From Usnea hakonensis (taxonomy: Eukaryota > Ascomycota > Lecanoromycetes > Lecanorales > Parmeliaceae), in assembly GCA_013423325.1 (NCBI GenBank), contig BLJB01000052.1:248001-312000 (forward strand): a stretch of DNA of 64,000 nucleotides, given 5' to 3'. Position 1 is the stretch's first letter. The number at the start of each line of letters is the position of its first letter. The translations under genes and the position numbers were made by a program. Of this stretch, positions 35,401 to 44,319 are shown piece by piece. Under the pieces are notes generated by a model. The model was not told the origin of the DNA and made no database searches. It was given only the letters and a program-made list of their open reading frames with translations.

Positions 35401-36841
35401 TCTGTGGCTCAACATATGCTGCAAAAACGTTCAAAGCATACTCGGACCATCTACGTCAAGATCACAGTACACTAACTCACGTGCCGCACAGCTAGATGAT
35501 TTGCCAAAGCCTTCTGTGAGACATTCATTGATCCAGTACGCCTCTTACAGTCTATTTTATCACGCTAGGTTTTTTGAGGCGCTAAATGAAGAGTCTTCCT
35601 ATAAGTATCTAAGCCTTGTGTCACCTTCTCTGCTGGTTTATCTTAGAGACAGGAGCCGATTTATGGTCTTTCATGACAAAGCTATGAATGCTATTTATCA
35701 GAAACCAAATACTCAGCCATGGCAGATTGTGGTAGAACAGGGTCTAGCTTTGTGTTCAGGCGATGTTATTAAAGGAGGCCTCTATGCGCCACGGGGTGAT
35801 GACGAGGCCATAACTGCGGCCCTTGCTCTTCATAAATACACTGCAGATCAACCTCTTGATACCTCGAAAGACTCGTTAAGCCAGCTTGTGACATTACTCT
35901 TAGATTCGGGCGCGATTGTGAGTAGAACAAGCATTATCATGTGTCTCAGAAACGGAACTGTACGCACGCTCCAGGTTTTACTGGACTATTGGTACAAAGG
36001 GAGCATCGAAGCTGATGCCGCAGGCCGCTTCTCATTGTTATTTGAACTTGCAGTGAATCGTGAAAAGGAAGGATTCGAATCCATGCTTGACCTTCTCTTA
36101 GCAAGAGAAAAGGATATGCTCCAAGTGCATGCGCCAGACGGCAACATACTTCATGACATGATTGCTGCGATGGCAGAGCGCCGGAGGCTCCGTTACAACT
36201 TGGAGAGGGTGGAATCCCTTGTAAAGCGGGGAGTGGATATTAAGGTATGCTCATTGCGATTAAATTTCTGCTTGTGATCGGGGCATGGTGCAAAAGCAGA
36301 TTGGGTCCTGTCAGCTCAATCTAAATTCTGCAGTCGACTCCACGACTTCTTCGTGCTACTTAGACAGATCTGCTGACTTCTATGTTCCCGATAATTACAA
36401 GGCCTATAGTACCAGAGGCACACCACTTCAACTTGCTTGGAGATGCTTCCACTCGCCAGAAACACTCCCCCACAACCGAGTCGTACTTTCAAAACTTGGG
36501 AGTGTACTTGTTGAGAATGGAGCAGATACGGATTGGACAGAGCCTAATGGCACAGTTGTGAGTAAGGATGATATTGTAGCCTGGTGTCGTTGGCCCCATG
36601 AGCAGTTGCGGTTCCAATCAGAGTTTGAGTTCGTGAGTTCGCCTTCTGCCGAATTTCTGAGGACATCTACGACTTTCCCCTCTACGCAACACGGTCACAG
36701 GTAGAAGAATACATAAGATTGAACGGTTATCCGAGGCCGGATGATAGTGGTAGCGAGGAAAGTCTCGATATCGAAGAGCAAGGAAGTTTGGTACCATCTC
36801 TGTCCAATGAAGAGTCATCCGGCAGCCATCATCTAGGATAG
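32482..36841 (+). CDS. NLR-type protein: alpha/beta hydrolase, NACHT, ankyrin-like C-terminus
   Basis: Six exons, 32482..32900, 33293..33662, 33714..34002, 34077..36244, 36315..36632 and 36701..36841, give 1234 aa in phase. The N-terminal domain is a SERAC1/PGAP1-like hydrolase: DVVFVHGLQGHPWKTW, then VAHSLGGLLVKQAL with Ser148, then FFGTPHRGSGDAS. A charged linker (about 300-375) holds a 24-aa duplication. The NACHT NTPase has Walker A GKAGSGKS at 417-424 and Walker B LCLFIDGLDE at 524-533, with CLASRPE downstream. The C-terminal third includes weak ankyrin-like pieces (GTPLQLAWR, LGSVLVENGADTDW). Such NLRs act in fungal non-self recognition and programmed cell death. The first intron is unusually long (392 nt) and the 36245..36314 junction is a best guess. 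No broken motif is seen. Confidence 0.85.
33861..34004 (+). repeat. Tandem 72-bp duplication in NLR linker
   Basis: Two adjacent 72-bp units encode 24-residue repeats of the type AIKAINPERRHTE then EDERERRE. The units differ at about four to five bases, so this is a recent in-frame duplication. The second unit ends at the intron donor. Confidence 0.9.
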
Positions 36842-38149
36842 TATATGCACTTAAGTTCAACAGAACAGACTACCAGATCAAGTTACGTAGATATGGTATC
36901 TATCCAAGCTCTCTTCAAAACGGACTATATCTCATTATCTCCATGCTTACAACTGCCATTCCTTACCAGCAGCCAACTAGTCATCCCATAGCACTTACCA
37001 CGTTTCCTCCTGTAGCCTTTGCTACTGCTATGGAAGTTGCATGAATAACACATCAATCGTTGTCGTTCCTTCTCATCTCTTTACATCTTCTCTCCTCTCA
37101 CTCTTCCCTGCGGGCTCCCCTCGCCCTTCCATCCACCAACAGCCACGCCAATCAGCCCCCAACCCCCATCCCGAAAACTCATATCATAACTATTCACGCA
37201 CCGCCGTCCTACCCTCCTCACCATACCCCTCCCCGCAAGCAACTACACAGAACATCAAACCTCACCAACCAAACCCCCTCAGCCCCATCCATCCCCAACC
37301 TCTCCCCCCTTCCCTCCCCCGCCCCCCATAAAATCCAACTATAAACCCTGGCTTGACCTGCTAAGCACGAGCCGGAAATCAAGGATGGGGATTACGGGGG
37401 TTAGGTCTGGATGGAGGCAATATGGGAATATGGAAGAGTGTGGTTTGGTATTTGAGGGAAGGGGTGTTTGGATTAGAGGCGGTGGTGGGGGTAGGGGCTA
37501 GAGAGGGGATTGTGGTTGGAGAGTAGAGGAGAGGAGAGGAGAGGAGAGGAGAGGGGTTCTTGGGGTGATGGTTGTTGGATGGTTTCAGGCATGGATTCGG
37601 TGCATGGATTCGGTGCATAGGGTATAGCCATGGCTATGGCAAGAGAAGCAGGAGACAGTGTCCCCTGGGCAGTCCATACATACTGCTTTCTTGCACTGCA
37701 ATGGCTTTTTATTCGATTCATCTCTTTCAGAGTCTCCTTCATTGCATTGCAGTAATTCCCCGTTTTTTCCACTGCAAAGGCGCCGTTTAACCGTGTAGGG
37801 GCGGATAAAAGGAAGTCGCATGTTTCTTTTGTTTCGGAATTCTCGCTTCAATCCAATTTGCATTTTTCCCCCCCTACCTATCCTGACCTGTTATTATTGT
37901 GTACGTACTCGTACGTAGTGTACTCCGTACGGATTAGAGCTCTTACGATAGACGATATGCGACAAAATGAAGGGTTTATCAGCAGCTGGGCTTCCCTTTT
38001 CTTCTTCCCCAACACCGACAAGTCAGTACTGTGAGTATCTGGAAATTTGAGCAAACCGAGTCATATTCTCAAAGGAAAGGTAAAGGGAGAGAGAAGGAAA
38101 GATAGAAGGAAAGAAGGAAAGAAGGAAAGAAGGAAAGAAGGGCAGAAAG
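36842..38149. other. Intergenic region with abrupt C-rich to G-rich switch
   Basis: The plus strand is very C-rich at about 37041-37345 and very G-rich at about 37380-37565, including GAGAGGAGAGG microsatellite at 37520-37556. A GTAC-rich cluster with GTGTACTCCGTACGG lies at 37900-37932. From about 38083 to 38146 a purine-only GGAAAGAA microsatellite abuts the next start codon. Confidence 0.5.
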
Positions 38150-39712
38150 ATGAGACAGGGTGGCCACTTCTTCGGGATCTTCCTCGCCATTATCATTTCC
38201 CATTACTTTTCTTCTTCAATCGTCGTACAATGCGTTGTTGTATATGAAAACCCGGCTGTCGTCCCCCGCCAAGCCACCCTTGCCGAACTCCAAGTTTTCG
38301 ATCCGAGCCGGAAAATCACCTGCCTCGGGGCCCGGTCAAGTATACCACGGTGGGCACGTGAAGACGGGCATTCGCGATCCATGCAACAGCTCTGCGCAGA
38401 TCCACTGTACGGTGGGAACAGCACGAGGCCCAACTTCCGCGGCTACTGCCAGGACGGCGACGTCTTCTTTGGGCCTACCAACTTGCTCGAATCCCCCTTC
38501 CGTCAATTCCAACCGCAAAATTCTTTCCGATCGTATTTGGAGTGCCGGACTCGATGCTTCTGTAACGACAACCTCGATAACACGGTTCTGCCGCAACAGC
38601 CTAAAGAGGTAGCCGACAGCCGGAGGACATTTAAAGAGTCCGATGATCTGCATTACCAGCCGACTTATCTTATACAATTAGATAAGCCGCGCAGCCCAGT
38701 GGTATCCTCGTCACAGATGAAGACGCGAATATATTATTACAATAAGACGGAGATAATACCTCCTGCTGATGCCCTATTACCGGGACAAGATCTTGCGGTA
38801 GATATGGCTAGAGCGAGAACTTATGAAGATCAGGTGGCGATCGTTCGTGCTAATCGGATCAAATGCGGAGGACCATTGCCAAGTTTCTCGCTACCACCCC
38901 CATTCGATGTCCACGACTTTGCCAATAATGAAGAGCTCTGCGCCGTGCAGTTATCCGGCGGGAACCCCGCTGCAAATGCCGGTGCCTATTGCCATCGTAT
39001 CTCCACTGACGCAAAAGTAGTCAGCTTTGCCGACGACATGACCCCACGGCTGGATTGGACCTGGGGCGGAGCGGGCGGTAGTGCACTCCGATTTTCGTCA
39101 AGCATTCGCTTCCATTGCTGGAAGAATTGCATTTGCCAGGAACGGGGCAGGATTCAAAACTACTCGGATCCCTTGATCCCTCTATGGCAGTTTCTGGCAA
39201 ATAAAATACCTGACCTTTCAGTCGGAAAAGGGAGTAAATACCCGCTAGGTTCATCGACGGATTCCGCGAATAAGCCCAGGACCCAGATAAAAGGGGCTGA
39301 ACAGCCTTCGGCGGATTGCGCTGCCCCTACCGACGGCGAGGCTAACACGTGTTCATTACCATGGCCCGTTGATATCCTCGGACCCGTGCCAAAAGCAGTC
39401 ATGGCTCTCGGCTTGCCGCAGCCACCACCGATTACGACGTCGGTAGATAAGGAGGCTTGCAACAATGCTTGTTCGAGCAACAATGACTGCGGTCCCGATT
39501 GCGTGTGCATGCATCCGTCGGTATTGGAAGCGCATACATTGGGGGTCGAACTCGTTTCGACAACGGCGTTATGTCTGGGTATTGACTCGCTCTTTGGTCG
39601 TTCGCTCGAGAGTCAAGGCCAGGTTGAATGTCTTTGTAATGCGACGTATAGTGCACCCGCATGCTGTCATTCCCGGAATGGTATGATTGAGATTTTGCAG
39701 GACAACAATTAA
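38150..39712 (+). CDS. Secreted cysteine-rich protein of unknown function
   Basis: Single exon, 520 aa. The start follows a purine microsatellite and opens with a basic residue and a hydrophobic run FFGIFLAIIISHYF, a likely signal peptide. The mature part has many Cys residues grouped as in disulfide-rich domains, including YLECRTRCFCND, RFHCWKNCICQERG and a C-terminal cluster around CNNACSSNNDCGPDCVCM. Sequence with NNDCGPDC looks like a small Cys-rich fold. Few N-glycosylation sites are visible. I do not recognise the family; a wall or secreted protein is the modest inference. No membrane anchor is seen at the C-terminus. Codon text resembles that of its neighbours. Confidence 0.75.
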   Translation: MRQGGHFFGIFLAIIISHYFSSSIVVQCVVVYENPAVVPRQATLAELQVFDPSRKITCLGARSSIPRWAREDGHSRSMQQLCADPLYGGNSTRPNFRGYCQDGDVFFGPTNLLESPFRQFQPQNSFRSYLECRTRCFCNDNLDNTVLPQQPKEVADSRRTFKESDDLHYQPTYLIQLDKPRSPVVSSSQMKTRIYYYNKTEIIPPADALLPGQDLAVDMARARTYEDQVAIVRANRIKCGGPLPSFSLPPPFDVHDFANNEELCAVQLSGGNPAANAGAYCHRISTDAKVVSFADDMTPRLDWTWGGAGGSALRFSSSIRFHCWKNCICQERGRIQNYSDPLIPLWQFLANKIPDLSVGKGSKYPLGSSTDSANKPRTQIKGAEQPSADCAAPTDGEANTCSLPWPVDILGPVPKAVMALGLPQPPPITTSVDKEACNNACSSNNDCGPDCVCMHPSVLEAHTLGVELVSTTALCLGIDSLFGRSLESQGQVECLCNATYSAPACCHSRNGMIEILQDNN

Positions 39713-39752
39713 TTCTATTTTGGGGGCGTTTTCAATTCAGTGGTGTACAAGT

Positions 39753-40461
39753 TTAAGGAGTGATGCTGTAGATATGATAGCCGTTGGTCCATTCACCATC
39801 AATATCCCACCGCTCGCAGATATCTAGAAGCGTCTCACGAGCCCCCGAAGCTGTCCATCTTGATCAATGGGACCTCAAGGCGGCGCCGATTCTGAAATGG
39901 TAAAGTATTGAATACAGTTTCCATAATGCCATATTCAAGATTCGAATTCTCCGCTAGAAAGCAACTAGATATGGTCAGCTATAAATGATGACAACCTGAA
40001 ACAACCACTGCTGACATAGGACGAATGGACCATCATCAGCTTCATTCAATCTCGTTCTCAGAGAGTTGAGCCACTCGAACAGGCTAGAGACTTCTGGAAG
40101 CTCCAGTCTCCCTGACACGACTTCAACAATGGTCAGTCGCCAATGGAAGACAGTAAGGCGTACCAGTGCTCCCATCTGATTCTGTTTCTATGTGTCCAAG
40201 TCGTATGGAACAATCGAATATTTCTTGAACGCGAGATATTGGACTGTGGCTCATACGATCGAAGTCAATTATAAAAGTTCGAGCATCGCTACGATACGAC
40301 TTTGCTCCTGCCTCAATGGCATCTTGTACAGGCCCAGAAGGTCGAGAAAGGACATTGAATCTACCTAGGAGCCGCCTTGAAATCCACGGTAAGGGTTGTC
40401 TTTGGCGCTGAGACTCTAGGGTTTGTTGGCGACTCGGGGCTCCTGGAGATCTTTCCTCCAA
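39753..40461 (-). pseudogene. Spliced fungal gene of unknown family, possible frameshift
   Basis: Minus-strand exons can be read as 40461(or upstream)..40164, 40120..40016 and 39953 onward, with introns of 43 and 62 nt. The protein reads SRPSGPVQDAIEAGAKSYRS, TFIIDFDRMSHSPISRV, then SGRLELPEVSSLFEWLNSLR, then NLEYGIMETVFNTLPFQNRR. At a run of five G (C5 at 39842-39846 on the plus strand) the frame hits a stop at 39835. One base fewer would continue as ETLLDICERWDIDGEWTNGY and end at 39753. Alternatively a GTGAGA..CTACAG intron removes that piece and ends in the same last residues, in which case the gene is intact. No start codon was found for the first exon. Confidence 0.5.
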
Positions 40462-40878
40462 TCCTATGGCTGAGATAGAGCAGATTTCGAGTTGTAAGTG
40501 TTGTCGAGTATAAGCTTCACTAAGATGTTACATGAAAAATTGTCATGAGTAAACTGCATGAAAACTGCCAATGCACATCGATCGAGGTGTTATGCAAATT
40601 CAGCTTGGATACCTAGTGTTTGATATTTGTCCTCTACTACATTCACTTTTGCATTTCAACACATGATGGTAACTTGGACCAAAGGGGTATTTGTTTTTCA
40701 CTTGAAAACCCTCTTTAACATAGAGGAGAGTTACTTTCGCGCGCTCAAAGCACAGAACACCTAAATAGCGCAAACGAGAACAATAATCCTCTCAGCCTTC
40801 TTCATACCACCGCGAAAACATTCACAGACCTTGAACTTCACATACCGTTAAACATCTCTTCTTTCTACATAGGACTAG
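40462..40878. promoter_or_regulatory. Upstream region of APH-like kinase 1
   Basis: This region precedes the kinase start codon and may also hold the first exon of the minus-strand gene beside it. A stretch with CTCTTTAACATAGAGG near 40710 and pyrimidine-rich sequence close to the start fit a fungal promoter; no specific site is recognised. Confidence 0.35.
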
Positions 40879-43509
40879 ATGGAGCGGTCAGATATGGACT
40901 CCTCCGATCAAGACGATTATGATAGAGCCAGATTCGCAACTATACTGCGGAATTTGAAGCGAGACAAAATCCCATCTCTTGCCTCCGCAGTTCGCTACTC
41001 AGGTCATCCTTCCACCGGCATCATCGATGTATCAACAACCCCTCAGCCAGTCAGCTGCAGACTTCTCTCCCACATCGCGTGCGGCTCCTATAACGCCGTT
41101 TTCACCGTCCTTTTTGCCGATGGAACCCTTTGGGTCCTCAAAGTCCCTGCCCATGGGCACTTTCAGTGTTGGGATGCTCCTGCAGCCGAGGCACTTACCT
41201 CTGAAGCATACACGATGCGTTTGATTAGACGCGAGACTACAATTCCGGTTCCGGAAGTCTTTGCTTTTGATGCTTCTTTGGAGAATGAGCTGGGGTGTCC
41301 GTTCATTCTCATGGAGATGATACATGGGAAGTCCTTGGCAGAAGTATGGTTTGATCAGGAGATATCTCGGGCTTTGCGCGAGCAAATCCGGATTAGATCG
41401 TTACAGGGAATTGCGGAAGCGATGGCGCAGCTCAACGCGCTGACTTTTCGTCAGGGCGGCTCGCTGCTTTTCGATGCCAAGGGAAATGTTGTTGGTGTCG
41501 GTAGTTCGAATGTAGTCGATCTCGAGAAACAGTACGAAAATATGCGCTCGGAGGGCTATGATAACACTATGGCCTTCCGCCAGACTGGACCGTTCAAAGA
41601 CCCAAAGAAATACTTATTGGCCTTGCTCGATGTCCGTGAAGGAAAACAGGAGCGGAGTATAATCAGAAAAGGTGCTTACAAGCTGTTACGCCTTTTTATC
41701 GAGTGGAGCCTTTTGGATGCCGACGGCCAGGAGAAGCAATTTGTTCTGGCTCATCCCGATCTTGATAACCAGAATATTCTGGTCAAGGACGATGGATCAA
41801 TTGCTGGAATCATCGACTGGGACTGGACTGCCGCGGTACCTCATTGTGTTGGACCTCAGTCACTTCCGAAGTTCCTGCTCCAAGACTACGACCCGGGCAA
41901 TTATGCCTATGACGTAGAAGCTGGTGAGCCCAAGGAAGGCTTTTTGGCCAATTCACCGGCAGAGCTCGCATATTATCGTGCAATGTACGCACAGTTCATG
42001 GAGTCGTACCTCTCAAAAGATGACCAGGTGAACCTGACCAAGAGTTGCCAGCATGCTGCTCAAGTTCGGAAATCACGCAAGGAGGCTGCGGATGTGACAA
42101 GAAGATCTCTGATTACTAGCACACTGTACTTTGCGGTACAAGCACCATCTGAGATGCGCAGACTGATGATTCATTTGTTCGAAGAGCTTGAGGAGCTCAC
42201 GGCTGAGCAGCGGGACGAGTCATCAATAGCCGATGCAGGAGAGCAAGATAGTATTGAAGAGGGAGGTGACAGAGGTGAAAACACCGAGACGGGTGAAGTG
42301 GAGAACGGTGATGCTGTGATGGAGGAGTCAGGCATTGATAATACCGGTGTTGAAGAAGATACTGTCAATATTGAGCACCTATCTATTGACGAACTGGTGG
42401 ATGAGATAGAAAAACCCATGGGTATGCCTTCATCTGGCGATTTAAATCGTGGTACATCACAAGACTCAGTGGAAGGGTCTGAGGTCAAAGCTCAGTCGCT
42501 GGGAGTAGAGCACGCAAAACAGAACCGAAAGCCTCGAGTGGCACGTGTATGTGGATGGGTCAAGGACAAGCTGCATCGAGGAGCAAAGCGCCTCCACAAA
42601 AAAGCCAAGAACGACGATCCACTGGCCGCGCCTCCCTCGTCCACTCCCCTTAGAGCCACGCATACTATCTGTGGATGGACAGAGAAGAGACTGCGGCGAG
42701 TGGCCGCCTGTCTAAATTGCTGCAATGACGATGACGATAAGTCTAGGATGGAAATGAAGGTCGAAGCGATCCGGGATGGGGGAGTCGATGTTCTGAAGAG
42801 CCTGCAAAAAAGGCTCATACGAACGACCCAGAAATTACGTCGCAATGGGAATGATACTTCAGTAAATATAAAGTATAGGGGTGAAAAAGCATCGCAATCT
42901 GGACGCGCCACAAATAAATCGAAAGGGCTGACTAGAGCTCAAAAGCGATCTGTCTGCGACAAGTTCACTCGGATGGTCCGGGATAAGGGACTTGGGCTGT
43001 CGGTTGAACAACAAGTTGCCGTTGCACATTTAGTGGTTCAGACACTCCAGGACCCAGGCTTCTCAGACTCCGACTGCAGTACTTCACATGACCGGTCAGC
43101 TAGGGAGGCAGAGCGCCATGAGGACAACAACTGTCACGAAATCGGTGATCCAGGAAGTGATTCTGGATACGAAGGTCATGGGGACCGTATCAGCAGCAGC
43201 GCCAATGGTGAAGAAGAGAACGAAGGCACTGAAAAGATCGGGCACAGCAATGATTTTCAGCCCAACGTCAAACCTACGAATCAAGGACTTCTGCCTCCGC
43301 CAGCAGGAAAGTCGCTGTCGGTGGAGAGCAAAGGTGTGGCGACAAAGATAGCGGAGACTACCTCGAGTGAGGAGGGGTCTGGGCCAGTCGATACGGGAGT
43401 GTTTGACCTTCAGGATATCTGCATCGCTCTTACACAGGGTGACCTTGATGAGCGACGTATGCAGCGGCTTAGAGATGGCTTCTTCGGGTTGCTAAACCAG
43501 ACCTTGTAA
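40879..43509 (+). CDS. APH-like kinase with long disordered tail (paralogue 1)
   Basis: Single exon, 876 aa. The first 400 residues form an aminoglycoside-phosphotransferase-type kinase fold: Gly-rich SHIACGSYNAVF, the ATP-binding Lys in VLKVP (about 88), CPFILMEMIHGKSL at the hinge, the catalytic loop HPDLDNQN at 292-299 and the metal motif IIDWDW at 311-316. In fungi such proteins are numerous; their substrates are mostly unknown and antibiotic resistance is not implied. From about 445 the chain is acidic, then two basic blocks (RVCGWVKDKLHRGAKRLHKK; TICGWTEKRLRRVAACLN) that repeat one another. The last 37 residues (FDLQDICIALTQGDLDERRM..) match the end of the paralogue at 53-56.6 kb. Confidence 0.88.
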   Translation: MERSDMDSSDQDDYDRARFATILRNLKRDKIPSLASAVRYSGHPSTGIIDVSTTPQPVSCRLLSHIACGSYNAVFTVLFADGTLWVLKVPAHGHFQCWDAPAAEALTSEAYTMRLIRRETTIPVPEVFAFDASLENELGCPFILMEMIHGKSLAEVWFDQEISRALREQIRIRSLQGIAEAMAQLNALTFRQGGSLLFDAKGNVVGVGSSNVVDLEKQYENMRSEGYDNTMAFRQTGPFKDPKKYLLALLDVREGKQERSIIRKGAYKLLRLFIEWSLLDADGQEKQFVLAHPDLDNQNILVKDDGSIAGIIDWDWTAAVPHCVGPQSLPKFLLQDYDPGNYAYDVEAGEPKEGFLANSPAELAYYRAMYAQFMESYLSKDDQVNLTKSCQHAAQVRKSRKEAADVTRRSLITSTLYFAVQAPSEMRRLMIHLFEELEELTAEQRDESSIADAGEQDSIEEGGDRGENTETGEVENGDAVMEESGIDNTGVEEDTVNIEHLSIDELVDEIEKPMGMPSSGDLNRGTSQDSVEGSEVKAQSLGVEHAKQNRKPRVARVCGWVKDKLHRGAKRLHKKAKNDDPLAAPPSSTPLRATHTICGWTEKRLRRVAACLNCCNDDDDKSRMEMKVEAIRDGGVDVLKSLQKRLIRTTQKLRRNGNDTSVNIKYRGEKASQSGRATNKSKGLTRAQKRSVCDKFTRMVRDKGLGLSVEQQVAVAHLVVQTLQDPGFSDSDCSTSHDRSAREAERHEDNNCHEIGDPGSDSGYEGHGDRISSSANGEEENEGTEKIGHSNDFQPNVKPTNQGLLPPPAGKSLSVESKGVATKIAETTSSEEGSGPVDTGVFDLQDICIALTQGDLDERRMQRLRDGFFGLLNQTL

Positions 43510-44319
43510 GAAGCGTGGGTTTCATATAGGGATTGGGTCTGCCGATTGTGACAGGGAGATGTTGTGACGGTAAGAGTAAACTAAGGGTACATGAGCATCG
43601 TCAAAGGATAGCTGGGGATGCGCGCAGTAGGAAGGAGGTAGGAGCATTTAATGGGGCTTCCGGAGGGTTATTCGGGCTTCTTGCTTGTGTGGTGCAGGGT
43701 TTTCTGTAAGAGCATTGGCTCTTTGCGGGCTTATCATTGGCAATAATTTCAGCTTGTATACTCTACGCTCTCTGAATTTGCATAGAATGTATAACTCCTT
43801 TTTCAAGGAAGCTTTTCTTAGCTCTGTATTATGACAGTTTATGAGTGGCTTTACCAATGGAAAGCTTGTCGTCTTTCCCGGGAGCACATTCCAATCCCTC
43901 AAGCCACCTGCGTATACAGAATCCCCTATCTCTGTTTTTTTGACCACTTTCCAGGCTTTCCCAGGATACCAGGTCTTGGGGCCGTGCTTGTCGAGTCTTT
44001 CCGAGCCACGTTATAGTTTCTACGCGCTGAATCATTGTACGCCATCGAATCTGCTAATTTCTTGAGCCTTCTTGCGTATCTTCTTTATGCCATCTTCCAC
44101 GTTCCCCGCAAACATCAAGTTTTAAATCTCTCGTGAGAATATATGAAAACCACTACAGCTGGATTTGCTAACCTCAAAGAGTAAAATCACAAATATCATC
44201 TATATAGTCTACTACACTACCGATTCCTATTTCGAATTTCATCATGCTGGTGGAGTAGTGGTTTACTGCATGGTTTTCTTTGCGTTCCTTGATTGCAAGT
44301 TACGCTGTGAATGTGGATA
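43510..44319. other. Region downstream of APH-like kinase 1
   Basis: No gene is firmly supported. The minus strand at 43648-44010 has two overlapping open frames with partly coding-like text (for example SVYAGGLRDWNVLPGKTTS), which could be an exon of an unresolved gene. Confidence 0.3.

Noticed and set aside
37041..37344. Pro-rich frames upstream of the secreted protein
   Set aside because: Two overlapping frames are equally open because the DNA is C-rich; neither looks like a protein.
40879..43509. Antibiotic resistance gene
   Set aside because: The APH fold is common in fungal proteins of other or unknown roles, and the long tail is unlike bacterial resistance enzymes.
43648..44035. Possible small minus-strand gene downstream of kinase 1
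   Set aside because: Parts are coding-like (SVYAGGLRDWNVLPG) but two frames compete, no start or splice model holds and no family is recognised.
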